Positions 34,836-46,294 of a stretch of DNA of 64,000 nucleotides are shown here, one piece after another. The notes beneath the pieces were generated by a model. It was not told the origin of the DNA. It searched no databases and saw only the letters and a program-made list of their open reading frames with translations. This stretch comes from Aquarana catesbeiana (taxonomy: Eukaryota; Chordata; Amphibia; Anura; Ranidae), in contig NC_133324.1 in assembly GCF_042186555.1 (NCBI RefSeq), forward strand, positions 72,902,189 to 72,966,188, read 5' to 3'. A program made the position numbers and the translations under genes. Each line of letters starts with the position of its first letter. Positions within the stretch are counted from its first letter, which is position 1.

Positions 34836-35477
34836 TTAAAGTGAATAACTGTACACCAAGTTCACTATATGGACCACTTATGTATTTGTACATGGTGATT
34901 ATATCACTCCTTAATCTCTTCTTCTCAAGAGAGAATAAATTCAGTTCCTCTAATCTTTCCTCATAGCTGAGCTCCTCCATGCCTCTTATCAGTTTGGTTG
35001 CTCTTCTCAACACTTTCTCCAGTTCTCCAATATCCTTTTTGTGAACTGGAACCCAAAACTGAACTGCATATTCCAGATAAGGTCTTACTAATGATTTGTA
35101 CAGGGGGGCAAAATGATCTCTCTCTCTCTCTCTCTCTCTCTGCTGTATATACCTCTTTTAATACAAGAAGGGATTTTGCTCGCTTTAGAAACCACAGCTT
35201 GGCATTGCATGCCATTATTAAGTCTATGATCAACCAGAACACCCAGATCCTTCTCCACCATTGATCTCCTAGTATGTATGATGCATGCATTTTTTTAACA
35301 TAACTTTACATTTATCAACATTAATCCTCATCTGCCACATTGTTGCCCAATTAAACAGTGCATTGAGGTTGGCTTGTAAGTTGGAAACATCTTCTAAGGA
35401 CGTAATTACACTGCATAGTTTTGTGTCATCTGAAAACACTGAATTGGTACCAATAATACCAAACTCTATATCATTTA

Positions 35478-37105
35478 CAGTATCTCACAAAAGTGAGAAC
35501 ACCTCTCACATTTTTGTAAATATTTTATTATATCTTTTCACGTGACAGCACTGAAGAAATGACACTTTGCTACAATGTAAAATAGTGAGTGTACAGCTTG
35601 TATAACAGTGTAAATTTGCTGTCCCCTCAAAATAACTCAACACACAGCAATTAATGTCTAAACCGCTGGCAACAAAAGTGAGTACACCCCTAAGTAAAAA
35701 TGTCCAAATTGGGCCCAATTAGCCATTTTCCCTCCCCGGTGTCATGTGACTCGTTAGTGTTACAAGGTCTCAGGTATGAATGGGGAGCAGGTGTGTTAAA
35801 TTTGGTGTTATCACTCTCACTCTCTCATACTGGTCACTGGAAGTTCAACATGGCACCTCATGGCAAATAACTCTCTGAGCATCTGAAAAAAAGAATTGTT
35901 GCTCTACATAAAGATAGCCTAGGCTATAAGAAGATTGCCAAGACCCTGAAGCTGAGCTGCAGAAAGGTGGCCAAGACCATACAGCGGTTTAACAGGACAG
36001 GTTCCACTCAGAACAGGCCTCGTCATGGTCCACCAAAAAAGTTGAGTGCACATGCCCAGCGTCATATCCAGAGGTTGTCTTTGGGAAATAGACATATGAG
36101 TGCTGGCAGCATTGTTGCAGAGGTTTAAGGGGTGGGGGTCAGCCTGTCAGTGCTCAGACCATACACCGCACACTTCATAAAATTAGTCTGCATGGCTGTC
36201 ATCCCAGAAGGAAGCCTCTTCTAAAGATGATGCACATGAAAGCCTGCAAACAGTTTGCTGAAGACAAGCAGACTAAGGACATGGATTACCGGAACCATGT
36301 CCTGTGGTCTGATGAGACCAAGATAATCCTATTTGGTTCAGATGGTTTCAAACTTGTGTGGCGGCAACCAGGTAAGGAGTACAAAGACAAGTGTGTCTTG
36401 CCTACAGTCAAGCATGGTGGTGGGAGTGTCATGGTCTGGGGCTGCAAGAGTGCTGCTGGCACTGAGGAGCTAGAGTTCATTGAGGGACCCATGAATGCCA
36501 ACATGTACTGTGACATACTGAAGCAGAGCATGATCCCCTCCCTTCAGAGATTGGGCCGCAGGGCAGTATTCCAACATAATAATGACCCCAAAACACCTCC
36601 AAGACAACCACTGCCTTGCTAAAGAAGCTGAAGGTAAAGGTAATGGACTGGCCAAGCATATCTCCAGACCTAAACCCTATTGAGAATCTGTGGGGCATTC
36701 TCAAACAGAAGTGGAAGAGGGCAAGGTCTCTAACATCCACCAGCTTTGTGATGTCGTCATTGAGGAGTAGAAGAGGACTCCAGTGGCAACCTGTGAAGCT
36801 CTGGTGAACTCCATGCCCAAGAGGGTTAAAGCAGTGCTGGAAAATAATGGTGGCCACACAAAATATTGACATTTTGAGCCCAATTTCACTTAGGGGTGTA
36901 CTCACTTTTGTTACCAGCGGTTTAGACATTAATGGCTGTGTGTTGAGTTATTTTGAGGGAAGAGCAAATTTACACTGTTATACAAGCTGTACACTCACTA
37001 CTTTACATTGCAGCAAAGTGTCATTTCTTCAGTGTTGTCACATGAAAAGATATAATAAAATATTTACATACATGTGAGGGGTGTACTCACTTTTGTGAGA
37101 TACTG
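35478..37105 (+). mobile_element. Tc1-type transposon, nearly full length, with about 215-bp terminal repeats
   Basis: A 1628-bp element. The termini cagtatctcacaaaagtgag and ctcacttttgtgagatactg are exact inverted repeats, and similarity extends inward about 215 bp on each side. It is flanked by TA (35476-35477 and 37106-37107). It sits within the reverse-transcriptase region of a CR1-like LINE. Related copies are at 62866-64000 and, as a terminal relic, 7293-7317. Confidence 0.95.
35851..36870 (+). pseudogene. Tc1 transposase, inactivated
   Basis: The gene starts at ATG 35851 and would give a protein of about 340 residues, normal for Tc1. Stops occur at codon 7 (TAA) and at 36126-36128 (TAA within 'gaggtttaaggg'), and frameshifts are apparent around 36590-36620. 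Recognisable blocks are the paired helix-turn-helix N-terminus (LSEHLKKRIVALHKD), the first catalytic region WSDETKIILFGSDG at about 36307-36350, the second Asp region with HNNDPK (36574-36591), and SPDLNPIENLWGILK containing the catalytic Glu (36661-36711). It is dead but relatively young, because the domain order is intact. Confidence 0.9.
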
Positions 37106-37419
37106 TATAAAGATATTAAAAAGTAAGGGTCCCAGACCAGTACTGAACCTTGGGGTAAACCACTAATAACCTTAGACCATTCAGAGTACGAATCATTAAC
37201 CACTACTCTCTGAATTCTGTCTTTTAGACAGTTTTCTGTCCATTTCCAAACTGATTTTTCGAAGCCAATAGATATTTACTTCACATAAGTCGTGTGTGGG
37301 GAACTGAGTCAAGCGCTTTTGAAATGTCCAAATATGTTTTATCTAGAGCCAGTATTTTGTCTAAGGTTTTATCACACGGCGGGACCAAGTTATTATTTTA
37401 ATGAAACTGCAGATTCAAA

Positions 37420-38190
37420 ATATTGAAAATGACTTATGAAAGGACAATAACAGTGTAGTAAAAGTTAATGTTTGTTTTCATGGTTCCTTTAAGAATAGGA
37501 ACAGGTCAGAACCCATCATTGTCCGCTCAAAGCCAACAAATAGATTTTGGGTGGACTTCAGTTGTAGCAGCTTCTGCTGCAACCTTATCGCAGGACGGGC
37601 AATGACAGACACTCATCAAGCCATTAAAACAAAGTGGGACAAAGAGTTTTGCTAATGGATTGACCAGAGTAACATTTCAGGGCAGGCCTAGAAAGTAATC
37701 AATCACGGACTCCGTTTCAAACATAAAAAGTAATTTGCTGAGCCACAGTTAATAGATAATCAAGTTAATGAAAAGCGGTAGCTTGGATATAAAAGTCAGC
37801 TTGTCGGCCAGCTTTCGACGGATAGAGCATTTGGAAAACCCAGGCGTCCTTCTACCAAGACACGAGCACTCCACAGCTCCCCCGGACCACAGTTATTTAT
37901 TTTCTGGAGTAGATAATCTTTTGTAATTCATAATTGATCACCTGGAAAACAACTTCATAGATATGTCAATACCCAGCACTATTCTCCAATGCGTATAATT
38001 GTTTAGCACAATGGATAATCCATGCAATTCATAACTTAGCTAATTAAATACAGCTGTGTGCTCAATGAACGCTGCTTAGCAATTCAAACGGTAAGTCGAG
38101 TCTCCTCCAGGCCTCTAATTCTTCTAATGCACTGCTGCCGCCCAGATGCCGACTAATTCACTGCTGGACTGGAGAAGCCACAGAGCTTGT
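37420..38190. promoter_or_regulatory. Candidate conserved non-coding island rich in homeodomain cores
   Basis: About 770 bp of complex single-copy sequence between transposons. It is dense in TAAT/ATTA cores (for example taataga.taatcaagttaatg at 37750-37770, taattgatca at 37932-37941, ctaattaaat at 38040-38049) and has SOX-like acaatgg (38008-38014). It has no stop-free frame with domain content. Such islands near developmental genes are often enhancers. FECH's usual vertebrate neighbour ONECUT2 makes this plausible, but conservation must be tested. Confidence 0.35.
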
Positions 38191-38447
38191 GGTCAGTAAC
38201 ATTAGCCCCGGTGGAAAGTTGTCATAACTCTCAAATCACAATGCCTTTCGGCAAACTGGTGTCAACTGTGTATCCTTTTTTACAAGCTATTTTTAAAGGG
38301 GACATATCTTTTAATATTACATTTTTTTCTATATATGTTCACCATTTAAAAAAATTATATGCAAATTTTTTTTTTTTATTTTTTTTTTTACACATACTTA
38401 AAGTAGAACCCAACCATCCCTCCCTAAAAATGTTGTGTGCATATATA

Positions 38448-39300
38448 CAGTGGGTATAGAAAAGAATCAACCCCCCACTAAAATAATCACATTTTGTTGC
38501 TTTGCAGCCCGAAATGAAGACAGACACTGTTTTTGTTATATCCAGCTGTATTTACTAGTACAGCTTATAACATTCAAGTGAAAAATTTAACACCAACATG
38601 TCAGAAAAAATCTAAAGACATCAAAACAGAATCACTGAGTTGGAAAAAGGACCCCCTTATATCAGTATTTTGTTGGACCATCTTTTGCTTTAATTACAGC
38701 CTGTTGGGTTATGTCTCTACTAACGTTGCTCACTCTTCTTTGCAGAATTGCTCAAGTTCAGTGAAATTTTATGGTGACCATTTGTGGACTGCAGCCTTCA
38801 AGTCATTCCACAGATTTTCAATGGTGTTTAAATCGATTATGCTCTGACTAGGCCATGCAAGGACATTCACCCTTTTCTACTTCAACCACTGGTGGTCATT
38901 TTTGCTGGGTGCTTTCAGTCATTGTCACGGTGGAAAACGTTCTTCCCATTGACAACTTTCTGGCAGGTGGCAGCAGATTTTTCTCAAGAATTTAATGGTA
39001 TTTTGCCCCATCCATTTTTCCTTCTATCGTGACAAGTGCTCCAGTCTCTGTTGCAGAGAAAGACCCCAATAACAGGATATCCCCACCTCTATGCTTTACC
39101 GTAGGAATGGTGTTATTTGGATGGTGAGCTGTATTGGATTTCCGTCAGACATATCATTTGGTGTTGAGGTCAAATAATTCAATTTCAGTCTCACCTGACC
39201 CCTTAAACACACCTTGAAGATTCTGAGGCCACATGGGAAAAGGTGTTATGGTCAGAGGAGTCTAAAATTGTATTATTTGGCCTGGCATCAGCCTCTTGCA
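38448..39300. mobile_element. Degraded Tc1-like element with inverted internal order
   Basis: The left terminus cagtgggtatagaaaagaat follows TA (38446-38447). Positions 38640-38980, read on the minus strand, match the C-terminal part of a Tc1 transposase (a degraded WPSQS..DLN.IENLW-type block near 38860-38800). Positions 39238-39283 read on the plus strand give WSEESKIVLFG, the first catalytic block. The two parts are in opposite orientations, so either an internal inversion or two different insertions are juxtaposed near 39190. A right terminal repeat was not found. Confidence 0.65.
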
Positions 39301-39600
39301 ATGCCTTGTACAACAAAGCTCAGATAGGAGATGGAGAAGTCAAAAACTTGGAACAGAATGGCCAAGGCCAAAATCTGCCCTTTCGAAGTACTTAAGGCCA
39401 AGTTCTGATGGAAGCCTTAGGAAAGTCAGGATGGGAAGCACAAAATAATTTCTAGGATTGAGGTACCTGTGTTCATACAAGGAAATGGAGGATTTCCAGG
39501 TATGAGAATATACTGTTTCTATCTGGAAGTAGCTTTTCTTGCTTTTAGCAAAGTGGAAATGACAGACTTTGGGACCTAGTTTCCTGAGTTTTAACATATA

Positions 39601-40880
39601 CGGTTAGGTCCAGTGCCAGTGCGTTTATTAGGGGCTCACGGGCGCCACCCTCTCTCTCTAGCCACCCCCTCTATGTAAAATGGATAGATTCATGCATAGC
39701 ACGAATCCGCTGTAGCCACCCCCTATTCAGGCGTCCGGCCCCTTTTCGGACACCGGGCGCCTGAATTCCAGCAGCGGGGGTGTTTTCTTGAAGCACCTGA
39801 TTAGAGCCACAGGCTCTAATAGGCTTCAAAAAAGGTGAACTGCAAACACAGAGCATTGCACTCACAGTTCACCTAGGTGTGTTAGCAAAGCAAATGAATA
39901 TTTGCTTTGCTAACACTGAATCGCCTCTCAGCCAATCAGGAGGTGCAGATCTAATACCCGTCACCCGATTGGCTGAAGGCACAGGCGCCCTGAACGCCTA
40001 GCGCAACGGAGGAACAGAGAGCCATGGAGGACACAGGAGCTCGCCGCCGTCATCCGCCGCCAGGATAGGGTAAGTATATGCAGGTCAGACGGCGAGCGGG
40101 GGGGTCACAGAGGCTGCATATGATGGGCACAGGCTTTATAGGATTGGCACAGAGGCTACATAGGATGGACACAGAGGGTGCATATGAAAGGCACAGTGGC
40201 TGCATTTCATGGGGCACCGTGGCTGCATTTTATGGGGCACCGTGGCTGCAATTCATGTTTTTTTTTCAGTATTATTTAGTTCGTTTGCGCACCCCCAAAA
40301 ATTTTGAGCACCAGCCGCCACTGGTTAGGTTTATATATATTTGGACACAGGCACAATTTTCATACTTTTGGCTCTGTATGCCACCAGAATAACATTAAAA
40401 CGAAACAATCCAAATGAATTTGAAGTGCAGACTTTCAGCTTTAATTCAAGGGGTTGAACATAAATATCAAGTACAAGTTTTAGGAACTGCAACCATTTTT
40501 ATACACAGTCCCTCTATTTTTAGGGACTCAAATGTAATTGGACAAATGAATACAATCATAAATAAAATGTTCATTTTTTTAATATTTTGTTGAGAATCTT
40601 TTACTGCCAATGACTGCCTGAAGTCTGGAACCCATGGACATTACCAAAGACTGGGTTTCCTCCTTTCTGATGCTTTGATAGGCTTTGATGCAGCTGTCTT
40701 CAGTTGTTCTTTGTGCCTTTAGTGTTGCCTTCAGAAAGTGAAATGCATGCTTAATTGGATTGAGATCAGGTGATTGACTCGACCATTGCAGAATATTCCA
40801 CTTCTTTTCCTTCAAAAGCTTCCTCCTGGGTTGCTCTTGCAGTGTGTTTTGGATCATTGTCCATCTGTACTGTAAAGACC
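39601..40880 (-). mobile_element. Tc1-like element of another family, interrupted by a hAT-type insertion
   Basis: The terminus cggttaggtc (39601-39610) continues after the insertion as ggttaggtttatatatattt (40323-40342). On the minus strand 40857-40579 encodes a Tc1 transposase C-terminal part, with SPDLNPIKH in place of the usual PIEH. The catalytic Glu is therefore replaced by Lys. The element is cut off near 40880. Confidence 0.8.
39611..40323. mobile_element. hAT-type MITE inside a Tc1 terminal repeat
   Basis: A 713-bp element starts CAGTGCCAGTGCG and ends GCACCAGCCGCCACTG. It is flanked by GTTAGGTC (39603-39610) and GTTAGGTT (40324-40331), an 8-bp duplication with one mismatch. CAGTG ends with an 8-bp duplication indicate hAT. 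It contains a diverged tandem of 'ggcacagaggctgcatatga/ggat' (about 40105-40255). No transposase frame. Confidence 0.85.
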
Positions 40881-40974
40881 ACTGCTTTAAGCGAACAGTG
40901 ATTTATTTTTTTTTCATAAGAAAGATGATCTCTATCACCTTAGAACACTAGTAGAAAAATGAAGATTCACATTC

Positions 40975-41400
40975 CAGAATCAAGCCTCTGTAGCCGGTGT
41001 CTTGCCGAGAAAGTTCCCTCGGCGGATAAGGACCCCCCTATACTGCACAGGCGCAGCACGAACTACTATCAGCCGCCGGAGATAGCCGAAGCTCAAAATC
41101 TACAATCGGCTGTACACGGCACCTGCGACCAGGTTCCTTCCCCACCATCCAAGTGGACCTAGAGGGGGAATAAAAAAGAGCCGAGCGAAGCGAGGCCATG
41201 CCCGAAGCGTGGCGAGCGAAGCGTGGCGAGCCCGCGAGGGGCCCTCTTACAGTCGCCGTGTACAGCTGATTTTCACCTATTCCCCTTCGGCTATTTCTGC
41301 CGGATCCTACTGTGCAGGCGCAGCGCCTGCGCAGTAGAGGGGGGTCCTTATCCGCCGAGCGGAACTTTCTCGGCAGAAGACCGGCTTTGTAAGGGCACCC
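40975..41400. mobile_element. GC-rich fold-back MITE
   Basis: The left part 'agccggtgtcttgccgagaaagttcc' then 'ggcggataaggacccccc' is mirrored by the right part 'ggggggtccttatccgccgagcggaactttctcggcagaagaccggct'. Inner segments 'ggcgcagc' and 'ggctgtacacggc.acctg' also pair. CpG-rich throughout. Non-coding. Confidence 0.8.
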
Positions 41401-42050
41401 CCTAGTCTTCTGTTCATACTGAGGTTCTTGCTATAGCACTCTGAAGTCTAATGACCCTTGTTTTTGTTGGGCCTAGTTTCAGATTGGCTGGTTGTTCCCC
41501 CCCCCCCTTTTTTTTTTGCATGGAGCCATCCTAGGGGTTAGGAGTATCAAAGCCCTGTCCTGTACTGATTGGCCAATCAGCATGTGCCCCATTGTCTATT
41601 GCGCGAAATTTCGTACAGGTACGTTGTTTCATGCACTAGAGCCGCCCTACCGCAGTATACATGTGGTAGGCGGCCGTGAAGGGGTTAAACAAAAGATTTA
41701 GAACAAAAATTCTCAAAGTTTATACCCAGCTTAAAAGAGGAGGTCCGGCCTCCTTCAGAAAAAATAAAGATGCTTCGACTTTTAATAGTAGGACACTCAC
41801 CTATCCAGGGATCCCACGATGTCAGCACCCCAGCTGATGTTTCCATCAGCTCTTGAGTGCTGCCGCTGCCATTGCTCCTAAGGGAAACCGGCAGTTGGCG
41901 AACTTCAGGGTGATCGCGCCACTTTTACTGCAAAAACAGGCACCGGTCTCCCCCCCCGAAAGGTGCCAAATGTGGCACCGGAGGGGGAGAGGAGTCAGAT
42001 AAGCATTCTACTTTTGAGCGGAAATCCGCTTCAACTTCCCATTTTCTGGG
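41401..42050. repeat. Unclassified repeats
   Basis: A C10T10 tract lies at 41499-41518. Positions 41740-42030 run from 'aggaggtccggcctcc' to 'gagcggaaatccgcttcaa', of the 'gcggaa..ccgcttta' type that bounds several palindromic repeats here. No gene. Confidence 0.4.
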
Positions 42051-43039
42051 GGCAATGGATGTTACCACCCGCAACTACCAACATCACCATCCTAAATGAG
42101 TCATGTGATCTTACCTAAACATAAAATTACCACAACATAACAGTAGAACAAAAGGACTTCATCAAGGAAAAAAAAAGGCTTCAAGACACAATGAAGCGTT
42201 AGTGCAAATTATTTTTATAGTCTTGTTCCCTGATATGGCACATTCTTAAACAGATACAGATAAATAACAGAAACCAGAATTGAACTGCATTGTAAATCAT
42301 TAAATGGCAGGATCTACGACAAAATGATGCAAGCTCCTCCTGGGGCAGAGGGGATGCTATATTCGGAGTCTCCCTGTTGGGCAGTGCCAACAGTGATAGC
42401 ACAATATGAAAGAGCAGTTTCAGGCAAGAAGTGAAACGCTAATGCTATAACTGTGGTGTATTAAATGAGAAATGTCAAACAAATTACTATATACTGAATG
42501 GTCCAAAGGCCAGAGTTCACACAGCTCCTCGCATGTTCAGCCCATTATGATGTCTGTGCTGTGTGAACTGATCTCTCTGAACTTACTGTATCACCCTTCA
42601 GGCTCAAACGCCCAAAGGGAAGTTTGAATGTGATGGAACTGGTGATTGTGGGAAACTAACGGATACATCAGGTTCTCTGTATGTTAGAAGCAACCAGTAA
42701 GTATGTGTGTCAATATCCCTTCTGCATTACAAACAGGTAGGCTGATGGGGTTCCTTCCAAATCAATAGGTTACTGTCAAATCATCCTGCAGAGAACTGGC
42801 TGCACTACAACTATGGAGTGCACTAGCAGACACAGCTAGGGCTTTTATTTTCATTCCTACTGCGTAAAATCATCTTTTCATTCTGGGAACATTTCATTCC
42901 AGTGGGGATAATTCTGCAATTCATGTGTTCCCAGCTCAATTCGTGTATATCTCTACTTCATACCCATTGCAACCTACAGGAATACTGATGAAAGACTCCA
43001 CTCTGCCTCAAAGTGGCCACACACGGCTCAAATTTTGGT
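42051..43039. other. Gene-free stretch
   Basis: No exon supported. Parts may be single-copy. Confidence 0.3.
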
Positions 43040-43170
43040 GGGTTTCTGTTGAAGTGGGTAAATTCCCAGCAACACACTCCAAAATCTTGTGGAAAGCCTT
43101 CCCGCATATTAACATGGAGTTGGTTCCCGCTTTGAAGCTGTAACAGCCAACTCCATACTAATGGCTGTCC
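43040..43170 (+). mobile_element. 3' fragment of a Tc1-type element
   Basis: The text 'caaaatcttgtggaaagccttccc' and 'agctgtaacagccaactccata.taatg' parallels the end of the transposase and terminal region at 5600-5680 of the element at 5110. Only about 130 bp survive. Confidence 0.55.
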
Positions 43171-43999
43171 AACAACCCTATATTGGTAGTGTCAACAAAG
43201 CTTTGTCTATACAGTGTAACAGAAGCTGCATGCCACTTGCTCGTCTCCGTACACCTCGTGTGAAGCAGAACACAGCAACGGTAAGCACGTTTGCCCTTAA
43301 TTTTGTAGGTGCCAGGACCTCTGATCCAGGTCTTCAATATAGAATATATTAATTCCTGCACTAGAGCTTCTTACATTTTTTTTTTAAAAACATTTAATTA
43401 AAATGGACACAATGAGTGAAAAAAAGCCTCGTTTTACACCTTACTGCATACCCATTCTAGGTACCTAAAAATGATTGATACTTAACTGTCCTGAACAAGC
43501 TGCAGCTCTGGCTCTAATGGACTGGCTCCACCAGAACACCTTCAGAGGAGAACATGTGACACACCTCTGGAGGAAGACAGAAGCAGCAGGTTTTTTTTTT
43601 TTTCTCAAAGAAGAGATAAGTAAACAAAGGTCTGTAAATGCCTAAATTTATAGGGAAGCAAAGACAGTAAAATAGTAAAGGCAAATCTTTAAATGACAGC
43701 TTCACTGCAATATGCTAGCACCATTAAGCACTCCAACCTCTAAGCCTCAGAAGTGGGAGTAATTGGTACCCCGTGCTCCACTAGTCAGCACTTTCAGTAG
43801 AGCTGGTCTTCAGCCAGGAGATATTGTACTTGCTGCAAGCAAAATATTTTAGATTTCTTTGTGCGCCAGCTTTAATAGACCTCCCTGTTTTGCATAATGC
43901 TTGCTCATCACCTGCTTAGTAAGTAGGGCAAGTCTTTGAAAAGGCTGCTTGTTATAGAAAACAAAACACTTTCTTTCAGTGCTTTTGGACACATTGGGG
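43171..43999. other. Gene-free stretch
   Basis: No gene recognised. T-tracts lie at 43375-43386 and 43592-43603. Confidence 0.3.
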
Positions 44000-44000
44000 G

Positions 44001-44071
<71 letters not shown>
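44001..44071. repeat. (AT)n microsatellite
   Basis: About 35 uninterrupted TA units. The Tyr-Ile open frames on both strands are artefacts. Confidence 0.98.
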
Positions 44072-44076
<5 letters not shown>

Positions 44077-44083
44077 AGAAATT

Positions 44084-44460
44084 GGAGAGTGCAAAATCTG
44101 GTGCCGCTCAGCATAGAAACCAATCAGCTTCCATTGTTTTATTGTTAAAGCTTTAAGTTGGGTTCACATCTCTGCAGAGCGGCTCACAGCAGGGGTCCAG
44201 TGCATAACTGTTCACCATTTCAGGTCCGATTTCAGCCCACATTTTTGTCTGAATTCAGACCAAAAGACACACAGGACTCCTGTGCAATTCGTTCCGCAGC
44301 CGTCCCAGAGCTGTGTGTGCGAAACCTGCATCCAATTTGCAATAATGTGAACCCAGCCTAACAGAATAAGCTGAAGTTAGAAGCAGACTGGCTACCAAGC
44401 TTGGGCTGAACCAGATTCTGCGCGCACCAGTTTTAGTAAATCTCCCTCATATTGTCCTCA
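44084..44460. mobile_element. Family B MITE split by a family A MITE
   Basis: Family B text 'ggagagtgcaaaatctggtgc' starts at 44086 and resumes after 44361 with 'cagaataagctgaagttagaagc', ending in an 'accagttttagtaaatc' type end. Between them 44157-44357 is family A (copy 3), with TTAA on the left (44153-44156) and CTAA on the right (44358-44361). The target was the ctttaa stretch present in the intact family B element at 61320. Confidence 0.8.
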
Positions 44461-44645
44461 AGTCTAAACGAGAAGAAACAGTTTATGAGATGTGGGGACA
44501 ATTTCAAAAGCTGCAATTTTAGAGCGATTTTGAAGGATACTTGGTAATGTTTGTGACTATCCCCATAATGGGATTCTTGTTAAGCAGACTTGCTGTTTGA
44601 AATGGCTAAAAAGAAAGATGATCTAAAAGCTCACAATTCCTTTAA

Positions 44646-45811
44646 CCACTTCAGCCCCGGAAGATTTGGCTGCTCAATGAACGGGCCATTTTTTTTTGCG
44701 ATACGGCACTGCGTCGCTTTAACTGACAATTTCACGATCGTGCGACGCTGTACCCAAACAAAATTGACATTTTTCCCACAAATAGAGCTTTCTTTTGGTG
44801 GTATTTGATCACCTCTGAGATTTTTATTTTTTGCGCTATAAAACAAAAGAAGAGTGACAATTTTGAAAGAAAAAAAACAAACAAACACACAATATCTTTT
44901 ACTTTTTGCTATAGTAAATATCCCAATTTAAAAAAAATAAATACAATTTTTTTTCCTCAGTTTAGGCCGATATGTATTCTTCTACATATTTCTGGTAAAA
45001 AAAAAAAAAATATGATAATATATTGCAATAAGCGTATATTGATTGTAGACGCTATAACTTTTGTGCAAACCAAACTATGGGAAAGCTTTATGGTATTTAT
45101 ATGGCGTTTTTATTATTATTTTTTTACTAATGGCGGTGATCTGCGATTTTTAGCGGTATTGCGACATTGCAGGCAGACACTTTTGACATATTTTTGGGAC
45201 CACTGACATCTACAGAGCGATCAGTGCTATAAATATGCACCAATTACTATGTAAATGTCACTGGCAGGGAAGGGGTTAACATGGCATTTATATGGAGTTT
45301 TTATTATTTTTATACTAGTAATGGCGGTGATCTGCGTTTTTTTAACAGTATTGCGACATTGCGGCGGACAGGTCGGACACTTTTGACATATTTTTGGGAC
45401 CATTGACATTTACAGAGCGATCAGTGCTATAAATATGCACCCATTGCTATGTAAATGTCACTGGCAGGGAAGAGGTTAACAGTAGGGGGCCATCAAGGGG
45501 TTAACCGTGTTCCCTGTGTGTGTGTTCTAACTGTGGGGGGATGGGACTAACTAGAAGAGATGACAAATCGCTGTTTCTACTTTGCAGAAACACACAATCT
45601 GTCTTCTCTGCTTTGACAGCACAGGGATTTGTGTGTTTACACACACAAACCCCCGTGCTGCTGCTCGTGCATGCAATCGCGCCCGCCGGCCACGCGCATC
45701 GGGCTCACGCGGCCTTTGGTGGCTCTCCTGGGCAAAGGCGTATATGTATGGGATTTCGCCCAGGAGAGCCATTCTGCCGCAGTATATCTGCGTGAGCCGG
45801 TCGGGAACCGG
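44646..45811. mobile_element. TTAA-type element, family L, 1.17 kb, with internal tandem duplication
   Basis: Flanked by TTAA (44642-44645 and 45812-45815). The ends are ccacttcagccccgg and ccggtcgggaaccgg. A segment of about 190-200 bp is directly duplicated (about 45089-45278 and 45279-45478), each copy running from 'tttatatgg.gtttttatt' to 'gtcactggcagggaag.ggttaa'. A related 5' portion occurs at 52033-52945. No transposase frame; probably mobilised in trans by a piggyBac-like enzyme (inference). Confidence 0.75.
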
Positions 45812-45815
45812 TTAA

Positions 45816-46199
45816 AGTGGTAGTAAACTGTACTTTTTTTTATTTTTAATTTACAGGTATGCTTATAATAAAGCTTACCTGTAGGTTAAATGAATATCTC
45901 CCAAACATGCACCATTTAGGAGATATTCTAGTGAGCATCAGCCGGCGACGTCACCGACGTATGTGGTCTGAAGGAACGGCATACCCCCACCATCGTGGCT
46001 CGGCCAGTCAAGCGGCCACAACCCGCGAACCCAGGAGGAAGACCGGGTGAAGATGGAAGCCTCTGCAGTGGTGACAGCGCACCACTGGAGGGCTTTGTTT
46101 CAAGACAAGTCTTTCTTGATGCAATGCATACTAGCACATTATGCCTTTACCTTCCAGGGGGAATCTTTTTTTGTTTTCCTTTTCAAGTTTACTACCGCT
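45816..46199. mobile_element. TTAA-type MITE, family H, abutting family L
   Basis: The ends agtggtagtaaactg and aagtttactaccgct are inverted repeats. It is flanked by TTAA at 45812-45815, which is also the right flank of family L, and at 46200-46203. The interior has gtgacgtcacc-like CRE text and 'gaagatggaag'. Diverged relatives lie at 27060-27400 and 53990-54235. Confidence 0.75.
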
Positions 46200-46294
46200 T
46201 TAAGTAAACCTGTTAGAATAATAAAATAGTAAAGAGATCAGACTTGAAATCAGAAAGCCACTGATGCCTGCACATACCTTTTGTTATCTTTAGT

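Larger units (their letters stand above)
34843..37400 (-). pseudogene. CR1-like LINE reverse transcriptase, split by a Tc1 insertion
   Basis: Read on the minus strand, 37400-37108 encodes the RT core before the catalytic box, ending GLPQGSVLGPLLFN-like text. After the inserted Tc1 the frame resumes with NDIEFG and then SDDTKLC (35477-35400), the remains of the F/YADDTKL catalytic box. It continues to the C-terminal block RRATKLIRGMEELSYEERLEELNLFSLEKKRLRSD-like text, ending near 34843. Several frameshifts and stops (including one at the TA..K codon near 37285) and a (TC)n expansion at 35118-35141 show it is dead. It is related to the fragment at 1435-2065 but in the other orientation. Confidence 0.85.

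Noticed and set aside
43990..44072. Tyr-Ile repeat proteins on both strands
   Set aside because: Pure (AT)n microsatellite.
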